A stretch of DNA of 64,000 nt from Sapria himalayana (taxonomy: Eukaryota > Streptophyta > Magnoliopsida > Malpighiales > Rafflesiaceae), in NCBI GenBank assembly GCA_029783825.1, contig JAREIK010000500.1, positions 1,095,001 to 1,159,000 of the forward strand, in the 5' to 3' direction. The notes under the pieces are model-generated. The model was not told the DNA's origin, made no database searches, and worked only from the letters and a program-made list of their open reading frames with translations. Shown piece by piece: positions 23,251-35,399 of the stretch; the first letter of the stretch is position 1; each line of letters starts with the position of its first letter. Position numbers and translations under genes: made by a program.

Positions 23251-23562
23251 ATCTTTAGCTTTTTCAAACAAAAAAGTGAAAAAAGATATTTTTGAAAATA
23301 AAAATATTACATAAATTCTCAATCATTAAAAAAAGAATAATTGTGTATAGGAATTTTGTGTATTTATGAATGTCACAATTAACATTTTTTTCATAATAAT
23401 TATCAAAATTTTATTGTCATGCCTATTAAATTTTTGTCTTTTATCCCCTTGATACTAATATTTATTCTTCCCTAACCTTTAAACTTAAACATAATGATCC
23501 CTTTAAAAATTTAATATTTCTAAATTGAAATTGCCCACCAAAAAATTGATTTTGTTCTTATT

Positions 23563-23752
23563 TATTGGAACTATCTAATATAATAAAGATTAGTTTCTAT
23601 GATTAGTTGTATCCATTGTTGTGCCAGCTAGGATAATTACCTTTCTTTAAATAATTTTTTTTCCATTTTCTTCCTCTGAATTTAAATATACTACCGATGT
23701 AATACAAAAACAAGAAAATAAAAAAATTTGTAGTTTTCTTCTATTTTTTTCA
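23563..23752 (+). repeat. 5' LTR of copia B, copy 1
   Basis: It is homologous over its length to 55259-55445, which follows a purine-rich tract and is therefore the 3' LTR of the sister copy. Shared blocks include 'ctatctaatataataaagat' and 'tagtttctatgattag'. The start has TA where LTRs have TG. It is followed by a primer-binding site. Confidence 0.65.
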
Positions 23753-23755
23753 ATA

Positions 23756-23767
23756 TGATATCAGGGC
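23756..23767 (+). promoter_or_regulatory. Decayed primer-binding site (initiator Met tRNA)
   Basis: TGATATCAGGGC is two changes from the copia consensus TGGTATCAGAGC and sits just after the LTR. Confidence 0.6.
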
Positions 23768-23879
23768 AATTGATGTTTAGAAAGATCTACATGATCTATT
23801 TTCATAAGGTGGTGAAATTAAAATTTATAAACTACAAAAAAAAATTTATCTTATTAAACAAGCCTTACTCTAATATTAT

Positions 23880-24130
23880 GATTACTACACACGATTAAAG
23901 GTGCTTTGGAATGAATACTCAAATTTTTGGCCAATGTATTCTAGAAGATAATCTATAAATAATGTCTCCAAACTAGTTTGCACCTACTATAATATTCATA
24001 GTCATACCATGATAAGGTGTTTAAGAAACATGAAAGGCAAACGAAGATCTCGCCATGCTCGTGCTAATAAAGGTAACTTTAGCGATTATGAATCTGCAAA
24101 TGATAGCTATGTTCCTTCAAGTATGTTTTT
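23880..24130 (+). pseudogene. Copia B gag C-terminus
   Basis: Decayed frames read 'LKVLWNEYSNFWPMYSR' and 'CTYYNIHSHTMIRCLRNM', then a basic 'KGKRRSRHAR' tail. The second block aligns to the copia nucleocapsid knuckle CX2CX4HX4C with the second cysteine changed to tyrosine. Stops separate the blocks. Confidence 0.55.
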
Positions 24131-24189
24131 CCAACAGCCATGCTATACAAGCAAACCAATGAGCTCAAAATAAGATACTCTCAGTCATA

Positions 24190-24700
24190 ATGTCAGTGAT
24201 AATCTCTCACATTAAACAAACTTAATACAGACAATTGATTATGTTGCTTCAACTAGCCGACATAGTTGGAACTTCTAAAGCTCAGGTCAATAAGTTACAG
24301 TGCAACTTTGCTTGTATGCCTATTACTTCATCGGGTATCATCACTCTTTCATGCTTTAAAAGGTTTATACCTACTAATATATATTGGATTTCAAACACCG
24401 GTGTCACATTCTATATTATTGGCTCATTAAGCTCTTTCTCTACCTATAACCTTTTCACTATCAATATTGTTACTTGTCCCCACAAAGAAAAGGTGCATGC
24501 TACATATGTTGGCACAATAATCTTTTACTCATCTTTTACTCTTCATAATGTTCTCTATGTGCCTCATTTCCTTTTTAATTTAATTTTAGGCAACAAGCTC
24601 ACTTCAGCCTATCTTATTGTCTCATCCTTCATCTTAATTTTGTGTCATTTTAGATCTCCAAAACTAGAAGATGGATGGATTAGCATAGAATATTGATAAT
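24190..24700 (+). pseudogene. Copia B aspartic protease region
   Basis: The 153-codon frame (24235-24696) contains 'SGIITLSC' and 'YWISNTGVTFYIIGSLSSFSTY', aligning to the copia protease 'WIxDTGATDHI' site, then 'LHNVLYVPHFLFNLI' and 'SPKLEDGWISIEY'. The catalytic aspartate of the D-[ST]-G triad is asparagine here, so this copy could not cleave its polyprotein. The frame start at 24235 is arbitrary, because in the family this is an internal part of a polyprotein. Confidence 0.75.
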
Positions 24701-24849
24701 CCCAATCATCTCGTATCTCTTCAACTTCTAAGTTCTCCAATGTCACTTGAGTGTTCATGACCAATAAATTTGTATTTGACATTTTTAGTTATGTCATTTA
24801 TACAATTCTATATTAAATACCTTAATGATCATAATAATTCTATTTCTAT

Positions 24850-25650
24850 TACCCCATCAGATCATTGTCACATCTATCATTTTGCTACATAGAGAAGCTC
24901 TCTTTTCCTTTTAATCATTTTATTTTTAATACTTGTTTTGATTTGATTCATGTGGACATATATGATCCTTCTAATATTATTTCCATGTATGACCATCAAT
25001 ATTTTTTGACTATTATTAATGACAATAGCAAATTTAGATGAGTTATTTTAATGAAATCTAAATATTAAGCTAGTTCTCTTTTGCAAAATTTTTGTTTTCT
25101 TATTGAGACATAATTTTTTATTAAAATCAATTGTTTTAGAATTGATATGGACAATAATTTCATATGCATTATTTTTATGCTTCTAGAGGGATTATCCACC
25201 AAACTCTATCAATGAAACAAAATATCAATGAATCCTTATTGTCACTAGATCTCTTAAATTTTTGGCTAACCTTCCTAATATTTTTTTTGTTTGATTGTAT
25301 CTCTCATGTTGTGGACTTAATAAATCTCATTATCTTTATATAGTGCTTCCAACACCAATATATTTTAAATTATTTATAATATGCCTCTTTCATTTGCTAA
25401 CTTTAAAATCTTTGGATGTCTTTGTTACCACAACTCCTGACTATATCCGCACTTGTTGCAAGTAGAGCTTTTTAAAATATTTTTCTATCTTCCTTCTTTT
25501 GCTAAAGGCTTTCCAGTTAGAAAATTATAATGCCTCCAAATATTTTATATCTAGAAATATTTACTTCTATATTGATTAATTTTCTTTTAATTCTCGTTCT
25601 TTCTCTCATTTTTTCAAACTTTAATCTTCCCATTTATTTTTCTATCCCTT
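24850..25650 (+). pseudogene. Copia B integrase remnant
   Basis: Frames near 24940-25210 read 'FDLIHVDIYDPSNIISMYDHQYFLTIINDNSKF', 'SSLLQNFCFLIET' and 'FRIDMDNNFICIIFMLLEGLSTKL'. These match the integrase blocks around the first two catalytic aspartates and the 'SDNGxEF' block, where the catalytic glutamate is replaced. At 25500-25570 'ENYNASKYFISRNI' matches the integrase tail. Stops and frameshifts are frequent. Confidence 0.7.
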
Positions 25651-25699
25651 TTTTCTTCTTCTTTATCTTTTATATAGATATATATATATATATATTTCC

Positions 25700-26382
25700 C
25701 CTAATGTGTTGGGGTAGGACATTTGAACCATGGTTAATTTGAAATCATAAAGTGCCAGGAATAATAGTTGATTAAACAATGGATACGAATAAAAATAATC
25801 CAAATTAAGAAAAAATTGAATATAAAAAATTCATGAATACAACCAATGAAAAATGAAGTTTAAATGACAACAATGCTAAATCGAATGATAAATGCTAAAG
25901 ACTTATTCATGTGTACTAAAAATCCGTAAAGCGCAATACGCCCAAAAATTATGTTTTGGACCAAAAATATTTTCTAGGATATAAACCCTAGAGATCTTTA
26001 ATCTAATATAAAAATGTAAATCTAGAAATTTTGGGTTAATGCTTTGGGTCTCTTTTCACATTATTCTTTAGCTAATAGGATTGGGCATCAGATTTAAGGC
26101 TTGGAATCAATAATGTGATAATATGGCTATTTTTGGATCAAAGAGAAGATTCTATCTGTACCTTTCAATTTTTTAGAATTTCCAAGCTCTAATTTCTTAC
26201 AACATACACTCCTACACACACAAAAAAACATAGTAGTATCCACACACACACACACAATATGTTGTGGTTATATATAATCTCCACACATAATGCAAAGAAA
26301 ATAAATCACAATAATACACATATTGCTTTTTAAATACAAACACATAAATGTCTAAATTATACTATAAAATCAATGTGAGCAG

Positions 26383-26420
<38 letters not shown>

Positions 26421-26825
26421 GGGGAACAAAAAATGAAATAGGGTTAGAAACTTTAACTTACAAAATCTATCCAAAAAAGATTCTTCCCAAAAGAGTTTCT
26501 ATTCAAATTTCAACTTACAAAACTATATGTTTCTTTCCCTTTAACGAGCTTCAATTCCCCTTCCAAGGAAAAAAATAGGTTCTGATTTTTTTTTATATAA
26601 TAAGGAATCAAATGGATGCACTCCCCATACAAGAGTGCACCATGCATGCCCTTTTTCACAAAACGGGAAGAATCTATTTTTTACAAAGTTTCTATTTTTT
26701 TAAAACAACACATGGGATTTTATCCAATGCATAAGATCTACTAAACTAAACTCCAACTATTAAAAAAACAAAACAACCAAACCAAAATGAAATAAACTAA
26801 CCAGTCTACTCAACTTAGGCTGACA
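25700..26825. other. No recognisable gene
   Basis: AT-rich sequence with a GA microsatellite (about 26386-26416). The 76-codon frame at 26348 crosses that run and has no homology I can see. Confidence 0.45.
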
Positions 26826-26829
26826 AACA

Positions 26830-27370
26830 AACCTCCCCCTCTATCCTAGGTGGGAAAGATACATATCACCACGTAACTAACTTAAAGAAATTAAACATTG
26901 TCGACAAAAATAATTTAATGAATATATCAGCAACATTTTTATTCATGTGTACTTTTTCAAGTATGACCAATTTTCCATATAATATATTTTGTATCCAATG
27001 TTACCGTACATCAATATGCTTCGACCTATGGTGAAAGGTTGAATTCTTAAAGAAATGTATAACATTCTAATTGTTGCACAACACAATATATGTATCTTAT
27101 CACACATCCATGTCTGCAAGATACCTTTTCATCCATAAAGCTTATTTTCAAACTTTAGTAGCTAGAATAAACTTAGCCTCAATGTTGGATAGTGGTATGT
27201 ACTTCTACAGCTTTGATTACCAAGACACAACTCTCTCTCTCTCTCTAGAGATTATAAGATTACATGAGGTGAATCTACATGAATCTAAATCACCGAACAT
27301 ATCAGAATTAGTATATCCAAGAATTATGAGTTTTAATCTGCCCAAGCACAAAGATAGCTTACAAATCATC
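26830..27370 (-). pseudogene. Copia C RNase H remnant
   Basis: The minus strand encodes 'LKLIILGYTNSDMFGDLDSCRFTSCNL', then 'DTYIVLCNN*NVIHFFKNSTFHHRSKHIDVRYHWIQNI', then 'HVNKNVADIFIKLF'. These are copia RNase H blocks: 'GYSDSDxAGxxDxRxSTSG', 'CDNxxAxxxxxNPxxHxRxKHIDVRYHxI' and 'QxADIxTKxL'. Order and spacing are right, but stops and frameshifts interrupt every block. No LTR of this element is recognised. Confidence 0.75.
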
Positions 27371-27689
27371 CAAAAGCACATCAAAAATGATTTCATTGCA
27401 ATTTAGTGATATATTCCTAGATTCGAGAGACAATGACTGAAAATACTGACAATATATGTGGAACTTTGCTTGTCATAATGTGTAAATGTGTAAAATTATT
27501 TCATACTTTTTACGATGTAGTAGTTGTATTGTTTTGGAAACATGAACAAATTGTACGAGATCTAACGATTCAGTTAATCACAATCATCTTGTTCTTTACT
27601 ATATGTAGTCCATACATGATTGTAATCTAGTAATATCTAAGAAAAATCTTTAGATGTTGAGAATTTTCTTGTCTGCATGAATTAGTGAG

Positions 27690-28690
27690 AGTTTCTTTGA
27701 TATAGAAAGTTAAATCTAATGGATTAGTATTAAACTTCAAGTAACTTGTTCCCAATGTTAGACTGAACGCCTTAATTTGTTGTATCCTACCCTTATTTCT
27801 AGGAGGTCATCTAATTGACAAAGAGAAGGTGATTTTTGAGGGTTAGTCAACATTTTATTAAGGGGTTATGTTAGGCTAATAGTGGTAAATAAGGAAACTC
27901 TATCAGTTTATGTAGATACGTCCCTATTTTACTCAGAGATGAGAAAGTAGAGTAATTCTCTAGATAAATTACTAGAGACGTCACCTTATCTTTAGAGTGA
28001 TCGATGTCCCTGTATTGGCTTAGATCCAATCATGGGAAGATAAAACTTTCCAATATTTAAAGGAATGGGCACTAACTATTTATAGAGACTTATAATACTA
28101 ATGTCTTGGGAAGCAAGAAACTTGCAACCACCAGAAATAAGTATATAGTATTGAGAAAGAAAAATACCCAATTATCATAAGATGACTCAAACTATTAGTA
28201 ACCACTTAGATCTTAGGCTTTTAGTGAAGCAAGGTAATCTAAGTTGTAAAAGATATAGTTACAAGGAGAGATCCAGGGCCACACTACAAAGGTGCATGAC
28301 AAATTTTAACTTTTCTCTAAAAATAAGCTTTGATAGATAAGTCTACAAGAATTGGTCATACCATAGAACCTTTTATCAATGTCAACTTCTGCAAGAAAAT
28401 TGATCCAATCTAATGTATCTTTGTGGATTTTAGTTGAATTACGTTTAGAGTTTTTAGTTCATTAATTTTCATTATTTTTTAGTTAGTATCTGAAAATTTA
28501 TTTTTAATGGTTCAAAAAGTATGAATCTTTAGTAGTTTGGATAGTTGAAAATTCAATTTTTGTTAATCTCAGTGAAAATGATATATGAACTCACATCTAT
28601 TTTTACTACTTGTATGACCTATGCACTTACAGTGTCATAGACTAAATCCAATTATTATCTCAATGAGATAGTGTAAAAAGATAGTAAGTT
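27690..28690 (+). repeat. ~1-kb dispersed repeat, inverted partner of 38520-39560
   Basis: The sequence matches the reverse complement of 38520-39560 throughout. Shared blocks (in this orientation) include 'atcctacccttatttctagg', 'gttatgttaggctaatagtg', 'gagaaagaaaaatacc' and 'gacctatgcacttacagtgt'. The last block also appears near 60690. It looks like an LTR or untranslated region of an unrecognised retrotransposon, related to repeat E. Confidence 0.65.
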
Positions 28691-29083
28691 AGCTTATACG
28701 GAATAGGGCAATCATTATGTTCTACAATTTTTTTTAAGAACATAAAATTTGTAGAAAATCAAGGTAGAGGTGTAATCACAATCAGATATCAAATTATAGA
28801 TGTTATAATTCATCCTATATATGTTTTTTATGGAAACATGATACTAAATATTTTTTTACATACATCCAATTATTGATTCTTAAAAATCTATAATCTAAAC
28901 CTTGATATGTTTTTTTTTCTCTTGCTTTGCTCTCACTATAATGATGGTATGAAAAAGGAATTGTTTTCAAGTGTGGTAGCAAAAGAGGATCCTATATATA
29001 TTTATAGATTCTCATATCAAAATCATGGTTGTTTATGAACCATCACTAGTTTTGAAAAGCCAAACTTAGTGATCCAACATTAT
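28691..29083. other. No recognisable gene
   Basis: AT-rich, no ORF of interest and no match to other parts of the window noted. Confidence 0.4.
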
Positions 29084-29189
29084 ACCACTCTAGAATCAAA
29101 TAATGTACTACTTCAAAATCAAATATTACACCACTTCAAAATCAAATATTGCACCAATGAAGAATCAAACATTGTACCACTTCAGAATC
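29084..29189. repeat. 23-bp minisatellite, ~4.5 copies
   Basis: The unit is 'accacttcaaaatcaaatat' plus 'tgc' or a close variant, in exact 23-bp register. Confidence 0.8.
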
Positions 29190-29219
29190 TTACACATATA
29201 TATTTATATATTTATTTAA

Positions 29220-30000
29220 AATGTGTAAGCTTTTATAAATTATGTTGAGCTTTGTAATCAATATATATACATAAATAAAACATATTTGTGATAATTATAT
29301 TTATTAATTTAGCAAAACATGATCTATTTATTAATATATGATTTTTTTAGGAGTTTTCTAAATGATTTTGAATATGTAATAATCTATGGTTCACGTGCCA
29401 ATGTTTTTTTCACAGTATTGATATTTTCTAAAATATATTTTGTAGGATGCTATTTATGCCACATTTTTACAAAATTTCCCAGCATGTTCTTTTATGGTTG
29501 AGTAGACTTTTAAAATATAAAATTTGGGATAGACTTATTTTGGAAAAATTATGTAAAAGCTTAGTTTTGAAAAAGAATTAAAAAAATAACTTGAAATTTT
29601 GGGTTTAGATTATGGGGTACCAAACCCAAAACTAATTATGTTTTGATCCACTCAATATTGAAAAACCTAAAATTATCCATATAAAATTCAAGGTCAACAT
29701 ATTTTCTTTGCCACATTAGCATCATACTTGAAAATTTCTACTTGACAGATGAAAGCTCCCCTCAACTCTCAAAAAAAAAAAATTCAATACATAATAATTA
29801 TCAGTTATTTTCTCACTCTTTTTTTTCTCTTTTGATATCTTCTTCTAACAAACCCCGACCACAACTTATCAATTATCAAAAAATTTCTCATTTTCTTGTA
29901 TTTTCTCTTCTCATCAAAGACTCTAACATTGGTAGCTTAATATCTATAAACACCATTCTATATAGGTGGGTCATGGTGAATAATTCCAAATGTGTATATA
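29220..30000. repeat. Dispersed repeat family D, copy 2 (empty of hAT)
   Basis: It is collinear with 55940-57015 and then with 57582-57850. It crosses the position occupied by a hAT MITE in that copy ('cattagcatcatac', near 29716-29729), so it is a paralogous empty site. Short plus ORFs at 29319 and 29742 are not conserved in the other copy. Confidence 0.7.
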
Positions 30001-30028
30001 TTTCAGATAAATTGTAGTATATATGTAT

Positions 30029-30116
<88 letters not shown>

Positions 30117-30790
30117 CTCTATTTATATACATGCTATTATATAATTATATAGGTAAGTACATGTGTCTATATATCTATATACATTTGGTAATGTGTGTGT
30201 GTGTCTATGTGTGTGTGTGTGTGTCCACGATATAATATATGTGTGAAAAATGTATGTGCTCACACACATTCACACCCACACAATAGTGTGTGTGTGTCTA
30301 TATGTGTGTGTGTGTGTGTCCACGATATAATATATGTGTGAAAAATGTATGTGCTCACACACATTCACACCCACACAATAGTGTGTGTGTGTGTGTGTGT
30401 GTGTAACAACGTATACATATATACATAGTTAAGTATATACACATTAATACCATGTGTGTATGGATACATCATATAACCTATCCACACATTCGCACTATGC
30501 ACACACATGTGTGTGTGTGCATACATCATATAACCTATATAGTTAAGTATATGTTTACTATGTATGTATGTATATAGATATACAAAACACTCACACACAT
30601 GTGTGTGTGTGCTTTTTTTAGTTGTATATATATTGTAGTATATATATATATATATATATATCATAATGTGTGGTGTGTGTATGTAGATATACACACACAC
30701 ATTTGCAATGTGTGTGCATGTGTATGTGAGTATACATATTGCAATGTTTATATATATATATATATATGAATATATGTATCATAATGTGTT
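30029..30790. repeat. AC/TA/GT microsatellite cluster with ~99-bp tandem duplication
   Basis: An AC run (30031-30067) joins a TA run (30068-30113). Further right, a unit holding GT runs, 'ccacgatataatatatgtgt' and 'gctcacacacattcacaccc' occurs twice (about 30190-30287 and 30288-30390). ORFs here on either strand are repeat artefacts. Confidence 0.85.
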
Positions 30791-30849
30791 CGTCTATATA
30801 TATAACAACAATAAATGATAGTTGCATCATATTAATTACATATAACATA

Positions 30850-32090
30850 TTTCAATATGGATAAGATATGTGACAATGGTATAAACAATAGTAACATGCC
30901 AATATAACAAGAGTAACCTATAATATATAATATCAATATATATGTATATATATACTCATATTGTTGTCACATGATATTAATATTATATATTGTTGTAATA
31001 TTTTATATATGCTATAATGGCTTGTTTTATATGTTATATATGAGCATTAGTTTCATCTTACCAATAATTTAAGTAGTTTTGATGCAAAATATTAAAATAA
31101 CTTAAATTTAACCATCTTTTAGCTTTCTTAATGTGCCCCAATTTGTCATTTATTTCACTTTACTTTCATTTTCTATCATGATAAGCTATATCTATTTTAC
31201 ATCATGCATTCTAATAAACAATGTATTATTTGCAATTTTTTCTTATACAAATATAAAGATACATAATATCAAGAAGATATTAACAAGTAAAATGTCCAAT
31301 ATATTTTGAATTATTAATCATCATTGCATATTGTTTTTCAAAAATATTTGCTTATAACAAATGAATGAACTCTAAACAAGCATGTTAAACTTGGAAAACA
31401 TCACATAATTTATACCATATTTATATTTCTATAAAGAGTCTTAATGAAATTTATTCTTCTAGTAAGAAAATTAATCATCCCATTAGACAAAAAATGTATT
31501 AAACAAGTACGCAACATTTATATTATTCAATGTAATATATGTATCAATATTAGGTGTGCTAGACAAATAAAACTTATCATGAAATACAATCTCAATGATA
31601 CACACACACACACTCACTCACTCACTCATATGTAAACAAGCATATTAAACTATATAATTGCAAGTAATTATTAAAGTTGTACTACAATATAATATTGCTT
31701 TAAAATAGATTATAACCTAACATAATGACTCATGCATGTAACCCCAAGGTGAAAGACATAAGTGAGATTCAAATCCACTTTGCATGACATTGTAAAATAA
31801 CCTCAACCACTCAAGTCTCAACTACACAAAACAATTCGAATGAATCATGAAACATATTTGTATTTCTTTATGTTTATATATTTAAACATAACATAATTAT
31901 ATTTTATGTATTTGTAAATATTTAAACATAACATACATAAATATATAAACATAAATATATATAAATATATAAGCACACACACACACACATAAATATATAA
32001 ATATAAATACATAAACATATTTATATATGATTGTTTATATATTTTTTTGATAACCACATATGTAAGTATATAAATATAAAAATAGACATA
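30850..32090. other. No recognisable gene
   Basis: AT-rich DNA with a short CA/CT microsatellite (31599-31628). A B-box-like string (GATTCAAATCC, about 31768) lies in complex sequence at 31730-31830 without a convincing A box. Confidence 0.4.
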
Positions 32091-32099
32091 TTTATATAT

Positions 32100-32108
32100 G
32101 TTTATGTT

Positions 32109-32173
<65 letters not shown>

Positions 32174-32269
32174 ATATGTTTATTTTTTTTTGATAACCAC
32201 ATATATAAATATATAATATCTATTATTTATGCTTATATTTATATATGTTTATATATGTTTATGTATGTT

Positions 32270-32314
<45 letters not shown>

Positions 32315-32315
32315 T
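32100..32315. repeat. Two GT microsatellites in a duplicated context
   Basis: TA-then-GT runs at about 32112-32171 and 32274-32313 are each preceded by 'tttttgataaccacatat' (32043 and 32188), which indicates a local duplication of about 145 bp. Confidence 0.75.
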
Positions 32316-32319
32316 TTCA

Positions 32320-33000
32320 TGAATCATTTGAATTGATTCTAGTTGGGTGCTTTCACAAAAACAATGCATTTGAATTATATAAATATTTTTTATTATTTTT
32401 TTAATCACCTACATAATTGTTAGGAATAAAATTCGGTTTTTGATTTTCACTAGAAATTTACCAAATATTTCAATGCAAAATCAGATTTTTGATTTTCAAT
32501 GCTGTACATTTTTTTTTTCCTAAAAAGTTATTTCTAAAATATTTGTTTTTGATACATCAAAACGCATATACTAGAAAATCATCTTACGACTTACGGTATA
32601 AGAATGTAGATGGATGGGCACTCAGGAAAACACCTGTGAGGAAGTGGAAGGGCCTCATTGTCCTCAGTCCTCACTGCCTCACAAGTCCTCTCACCAAAAA
32701 AACAAAAAAAAAATCATAATAAACAACTTTTTTTATTATTGTCTACGGTCTACCACATTACTTTAATCGTGAAAGGGACTTAACTACTCATTTATTTCAC
32801 TTACAATTCTGTAACGACAAAAAAAAAAACAGACGCAAAATTTATATAAAATATTTGTATAAAGAAATCAACATCGTGGTAGCCACAAGCATGTTTTTAT
32901 TGTTATTTTCTATTTATGAAATGACACCTTAACTAATCTAAGTACAAGATGTGACTCCTATCCTAGTTTGAGCCAACTAATCAAATTTTAGTGATAGCGT
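32320..33000. repeat. Dispersed repeat family C, copy 3 (approximate ends)
   Basis: It shares blocks with 21320-21880: 'tcaaaatcaga', 'tttattattgt', 'catttatttcact', 'gtggtagccac' and 'actaatcaaattttagtga'. The 76-codon frame at 32489-32719 is not conserved. Confidence 0.5.
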
Positions 33001-33030
33001 ATTTTTAAAAAATTATTTAGTTACAATTAT

Positions 33031-33133
33031 ATTTAGGGGTCCCAAGACAAAATTATTTAAGTTTTTGGTTATTTTTAATTTTCAAAAAAACATACCTGAA
33101 ACGTAAATATTTATGTCTTGAGACCTCTAAATT
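33031..33133. repeat. Imperfect foldback hairpin, ~50-bp arms
   Basis: The left arm from 33031 ('atttaggggtcccaagacaa') pairs with the inverse of 33084-33133 ('atttagaggtctcaagacat') over about 50 bases with scattered mismatches and nearly no loop. Confidence 0.7.
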
Positions 33134-33269
33134 GAAAAACATAATTTTCTAATTTAAAAAAAAATTAAAACAACATTAAGATAATGAAACAATGTCATAG
33201 TGATTTTCCTATATATATATGGCATTGTTTCTTAATGTGGTTTTTAAATTTTTTTTTAAATCATGTGTA

Positions 33270-33565
33270 TATTATATACATACATACATACATACATACA
33301 AATAAATAAATAAATGTATGTATATATAGACCTATAGAGCATATATATATATATATATATAAACATGTGTGTGTGTATAAATAAATAAATAAATATATAT
33401 ATACATATATAAATATATAAATATATAAATATATAAATATATATATCAATATATATTTATATAAACCTATATATATTTATATAAACCTATATATATTTAT
33501 ATAGCATGTATATAAACATGTATATATGTTCTTTTTTAGCATATATATATATACACATATATATA

Positions 33566-33596
<31 letters not shown>

Positions 33597-33615
33597 GTGT
33601 GTGTGTGTGTGTTAT
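33270..33615. repeat. Tetranucleotide, TA and GT microsatellites
   Basis: This contains 'atac' repeats (33274-33300), TAAATA-type runs, a three-fold 'tatatttatataaacctata' repeat (33450-33500), 'gtat' repeats (33570-33595) and a GT run to 33612. Confidence 0.8.
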
Positions 33616-34009
33616 TTTTTTTTTATTTTAAAATTTGAAATTTTATATATTACATATATAAAATTCTTTCTCTCATGCTTTCTCTCATCTTTATTAACAT
33701 ATCATATATATCATATATTTATTTTAAAATTTGAATTTAATAATAATGCAATTAATATTAACATAGACATAAATAATATTAATAATGATAACCCTACGCA
33801 AATATATGAGGCCGAAATCATGCTTTCTCTCTTGGTCTTGATATAAACTCAAATGTTAAAAAAACAAAAAAAAAATTGAAAGAACAAATAATAGTTTAGA
33901 CTCACTTTAACATAATACAAAATAAAAATATTAGGAGTGCCGATGAAGAATCGACATAATGTAAGTATTGTAAAAGAATTATTCATGTGGGAGTGCGTGT
34001 GGGACTGGT

Positions 34010-34318
34010 CACCTAAGACATGTCGATCAATGCACCAAAAAATATAGTATATTAGATCCAATGCAAACTTAATTGAGCGGTGGAATTTTTGAGACTAGAA
34101 CTAGTACAACTTCTTTGTTAACCTCCTTCATATACTACAATGCATTAGGGAGGGAAGGCATGATCAAACTGATCATCATGATGGGTCAACCAATTAGATT
34201 TTCAGAGGATCCTATGGTAGTCAGTATCATGCATACCTATTTTCAATATGCATCTCATAGGATTCCTAGGTCCACATATTGGAACGACATATTAAAATAT
34301 TATAAGTTAGAAAAATAA
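34010..34318 (+). pseudogene. hAT transposase N-terminal region (third element)
   Basis: The 81-codon frame at 34073 reads 'TSTTSLLTSFIYYNALGREGMIKLIIMMGQPIRFSEDPMVVSIMHTYFQYASHRIPRSTYWNDILKYYKLEK'. The blocks 'MIxxxxQPFxFxEDPxFxxxMxxxxPxYxxxPRxTxxxDIxxxY' are typical of plant hAT N-terminal regions. A stop at 34316 separates it from the core. The true start lies upstream in a broken frame. Confidence 0.75.
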
Positions 34319-34323
34319 ATAAT

Positions 34324-34680
34324 AATTAATAAATTTAGAGAATATAGTGCCGTGTTGTTTGTGATATCTAATGTCTGGGCTAGTCATGATGATGCATCTT
34401 TTACATGCTTTACCTCCCACTATGTAGATTTTAAATGGATAGTTAATAAAAAGATTTTAAGATTTTCAGAGATTATTCATCCTAATGATAGCTCTACCAT
34501 ATATGAGTGCATGATGAGAATCTTTAAAGATTATCATATTCAAAATAAAATATTTACGATCACATTTGATAATACATCTAACAATGAAGTATCCATTAGT
34601 GTGTTTGTTAGGAAGATTTGATATGGCATTAGGAGAGATTTTTTATGTTATATACATATATTAGATTATTAATATGGTAG
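34324..34680 (+). pseudogene. hAT transposase catalytic core (third element)
   Basis: The frame at 34352-34621 reads 'VISNVWASHDDASFTCFTSHYVDFKWIVNKKILRFSEIIHPNDSSTIYECMMRIFKDYHIQNKIFTITFDNTSNNEVSISVFVRKI'. It aligns to the hAT core. The first catalytic aspartate ('TSDVW') is asparagine here (SNVW), and the second ('FDNTSNN') is kept. A stop follows 'FVRKI'. This copy was catalytically dead independently of its stops. Confidence 0.8.
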
Positions 34681-34789
34681 TAGGGGTGGGGATAAAGGTT
34701 GTTTCCCCGCATAAGAAAAAATATAAAATTTACTAAAATATCTTCAGATACTTAGCAACCAACAAAAGTTAGGTAGTATTTATTTTTAT

Positions 34790-35240
34790 GTGAGTCTAAA
34801 GAATAAGAAATTTCAAACATATGTGGGATATTGTTTGAATTACACTTACCTGATATTAAAGTCATGTTGGATACAAACATGTGATATCTATTTCAATAGT
34901 AAGAATGATGAACTTATTATTGAAGATATAGATTGGGATACAATAATTTCATTTATGAAATTCCTAAATATTTTTTATGATAAAGATGAACATGTGTTCA
35001 TCTGTTTATACTCCCACCACTTGCATTGCACTTAGGTGCATATGCAATATTAGTTACATGTTTAGAAAGTTTAGATATGACCCTATCATTAGTGACATAA
35101 CTATTGAGATGGAAACCAAGTACTTAAAGTACTAGTCTACAATTCCATCTCTTTATTTTCTAGCTGCATACTTGGATCTTAAGATTAAGGTGGAAGGGGT
35201 ACGAATATTTTGACATATTATGATACTAAGTATGGTTGTA
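34790..35240 (+). pseudogene. hAT transposase middle domain (third element)
   Basis: 'KSCWIQTCDIYFNSKNDELIIEDIDWDTIISFMKFLNIFYD' (34790-35035) is followed in other frames by 'SMEMETKYLK' and 'YLDLKIKVEG'. It is collinear with 8544-8860 on the minus strand. At least one frameshift and two stops interrupt it. Confidence 0.7.
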
Positions 35241-35399
35241 GTTGTAGCCAATATTTAACTATGAACATGGATGTCATATTCAGAAATGATGACTTCTCCA
35301 TTTAGTTAGCTAAGGGTAAATGATGAGGTGGCAAATTGAAAGGAGCGAGCTATCATGATACTTCGATACTGATTTTTGCTCAATCCTATTATATAATGA

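Larger units (their letters stand above)
23753..25680 (+). mobile_element. Copia B, copy 1: internal region, no 3' LTR
   Basis: The order after the LTR is gag remnant (about 23880-24130), protease region (24190-24700) and integrase (24850-25650). The reverse transcriptase and RNase H parts are absent. The region from 24490 to about 25540 is collinear with 53040-54010 in copy 2. The element ends in an AT microsatellite near 25676-25694. Confidence 0.7.

Noticed and set aside
22251..23322. 338- and 355-codon minus-strand ORFs, Ser/Leu/Phe-rich
   Set aside because: They are stop-free because the strand is nearly all C/T. Two frames are open at once and no motif or conserved start exists.
30023..32404. 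Microsatellite ORFs rich in Tyr/Ile/Cys/Val/His
   Set aside because: They are translations of GT, AC and TA runs.
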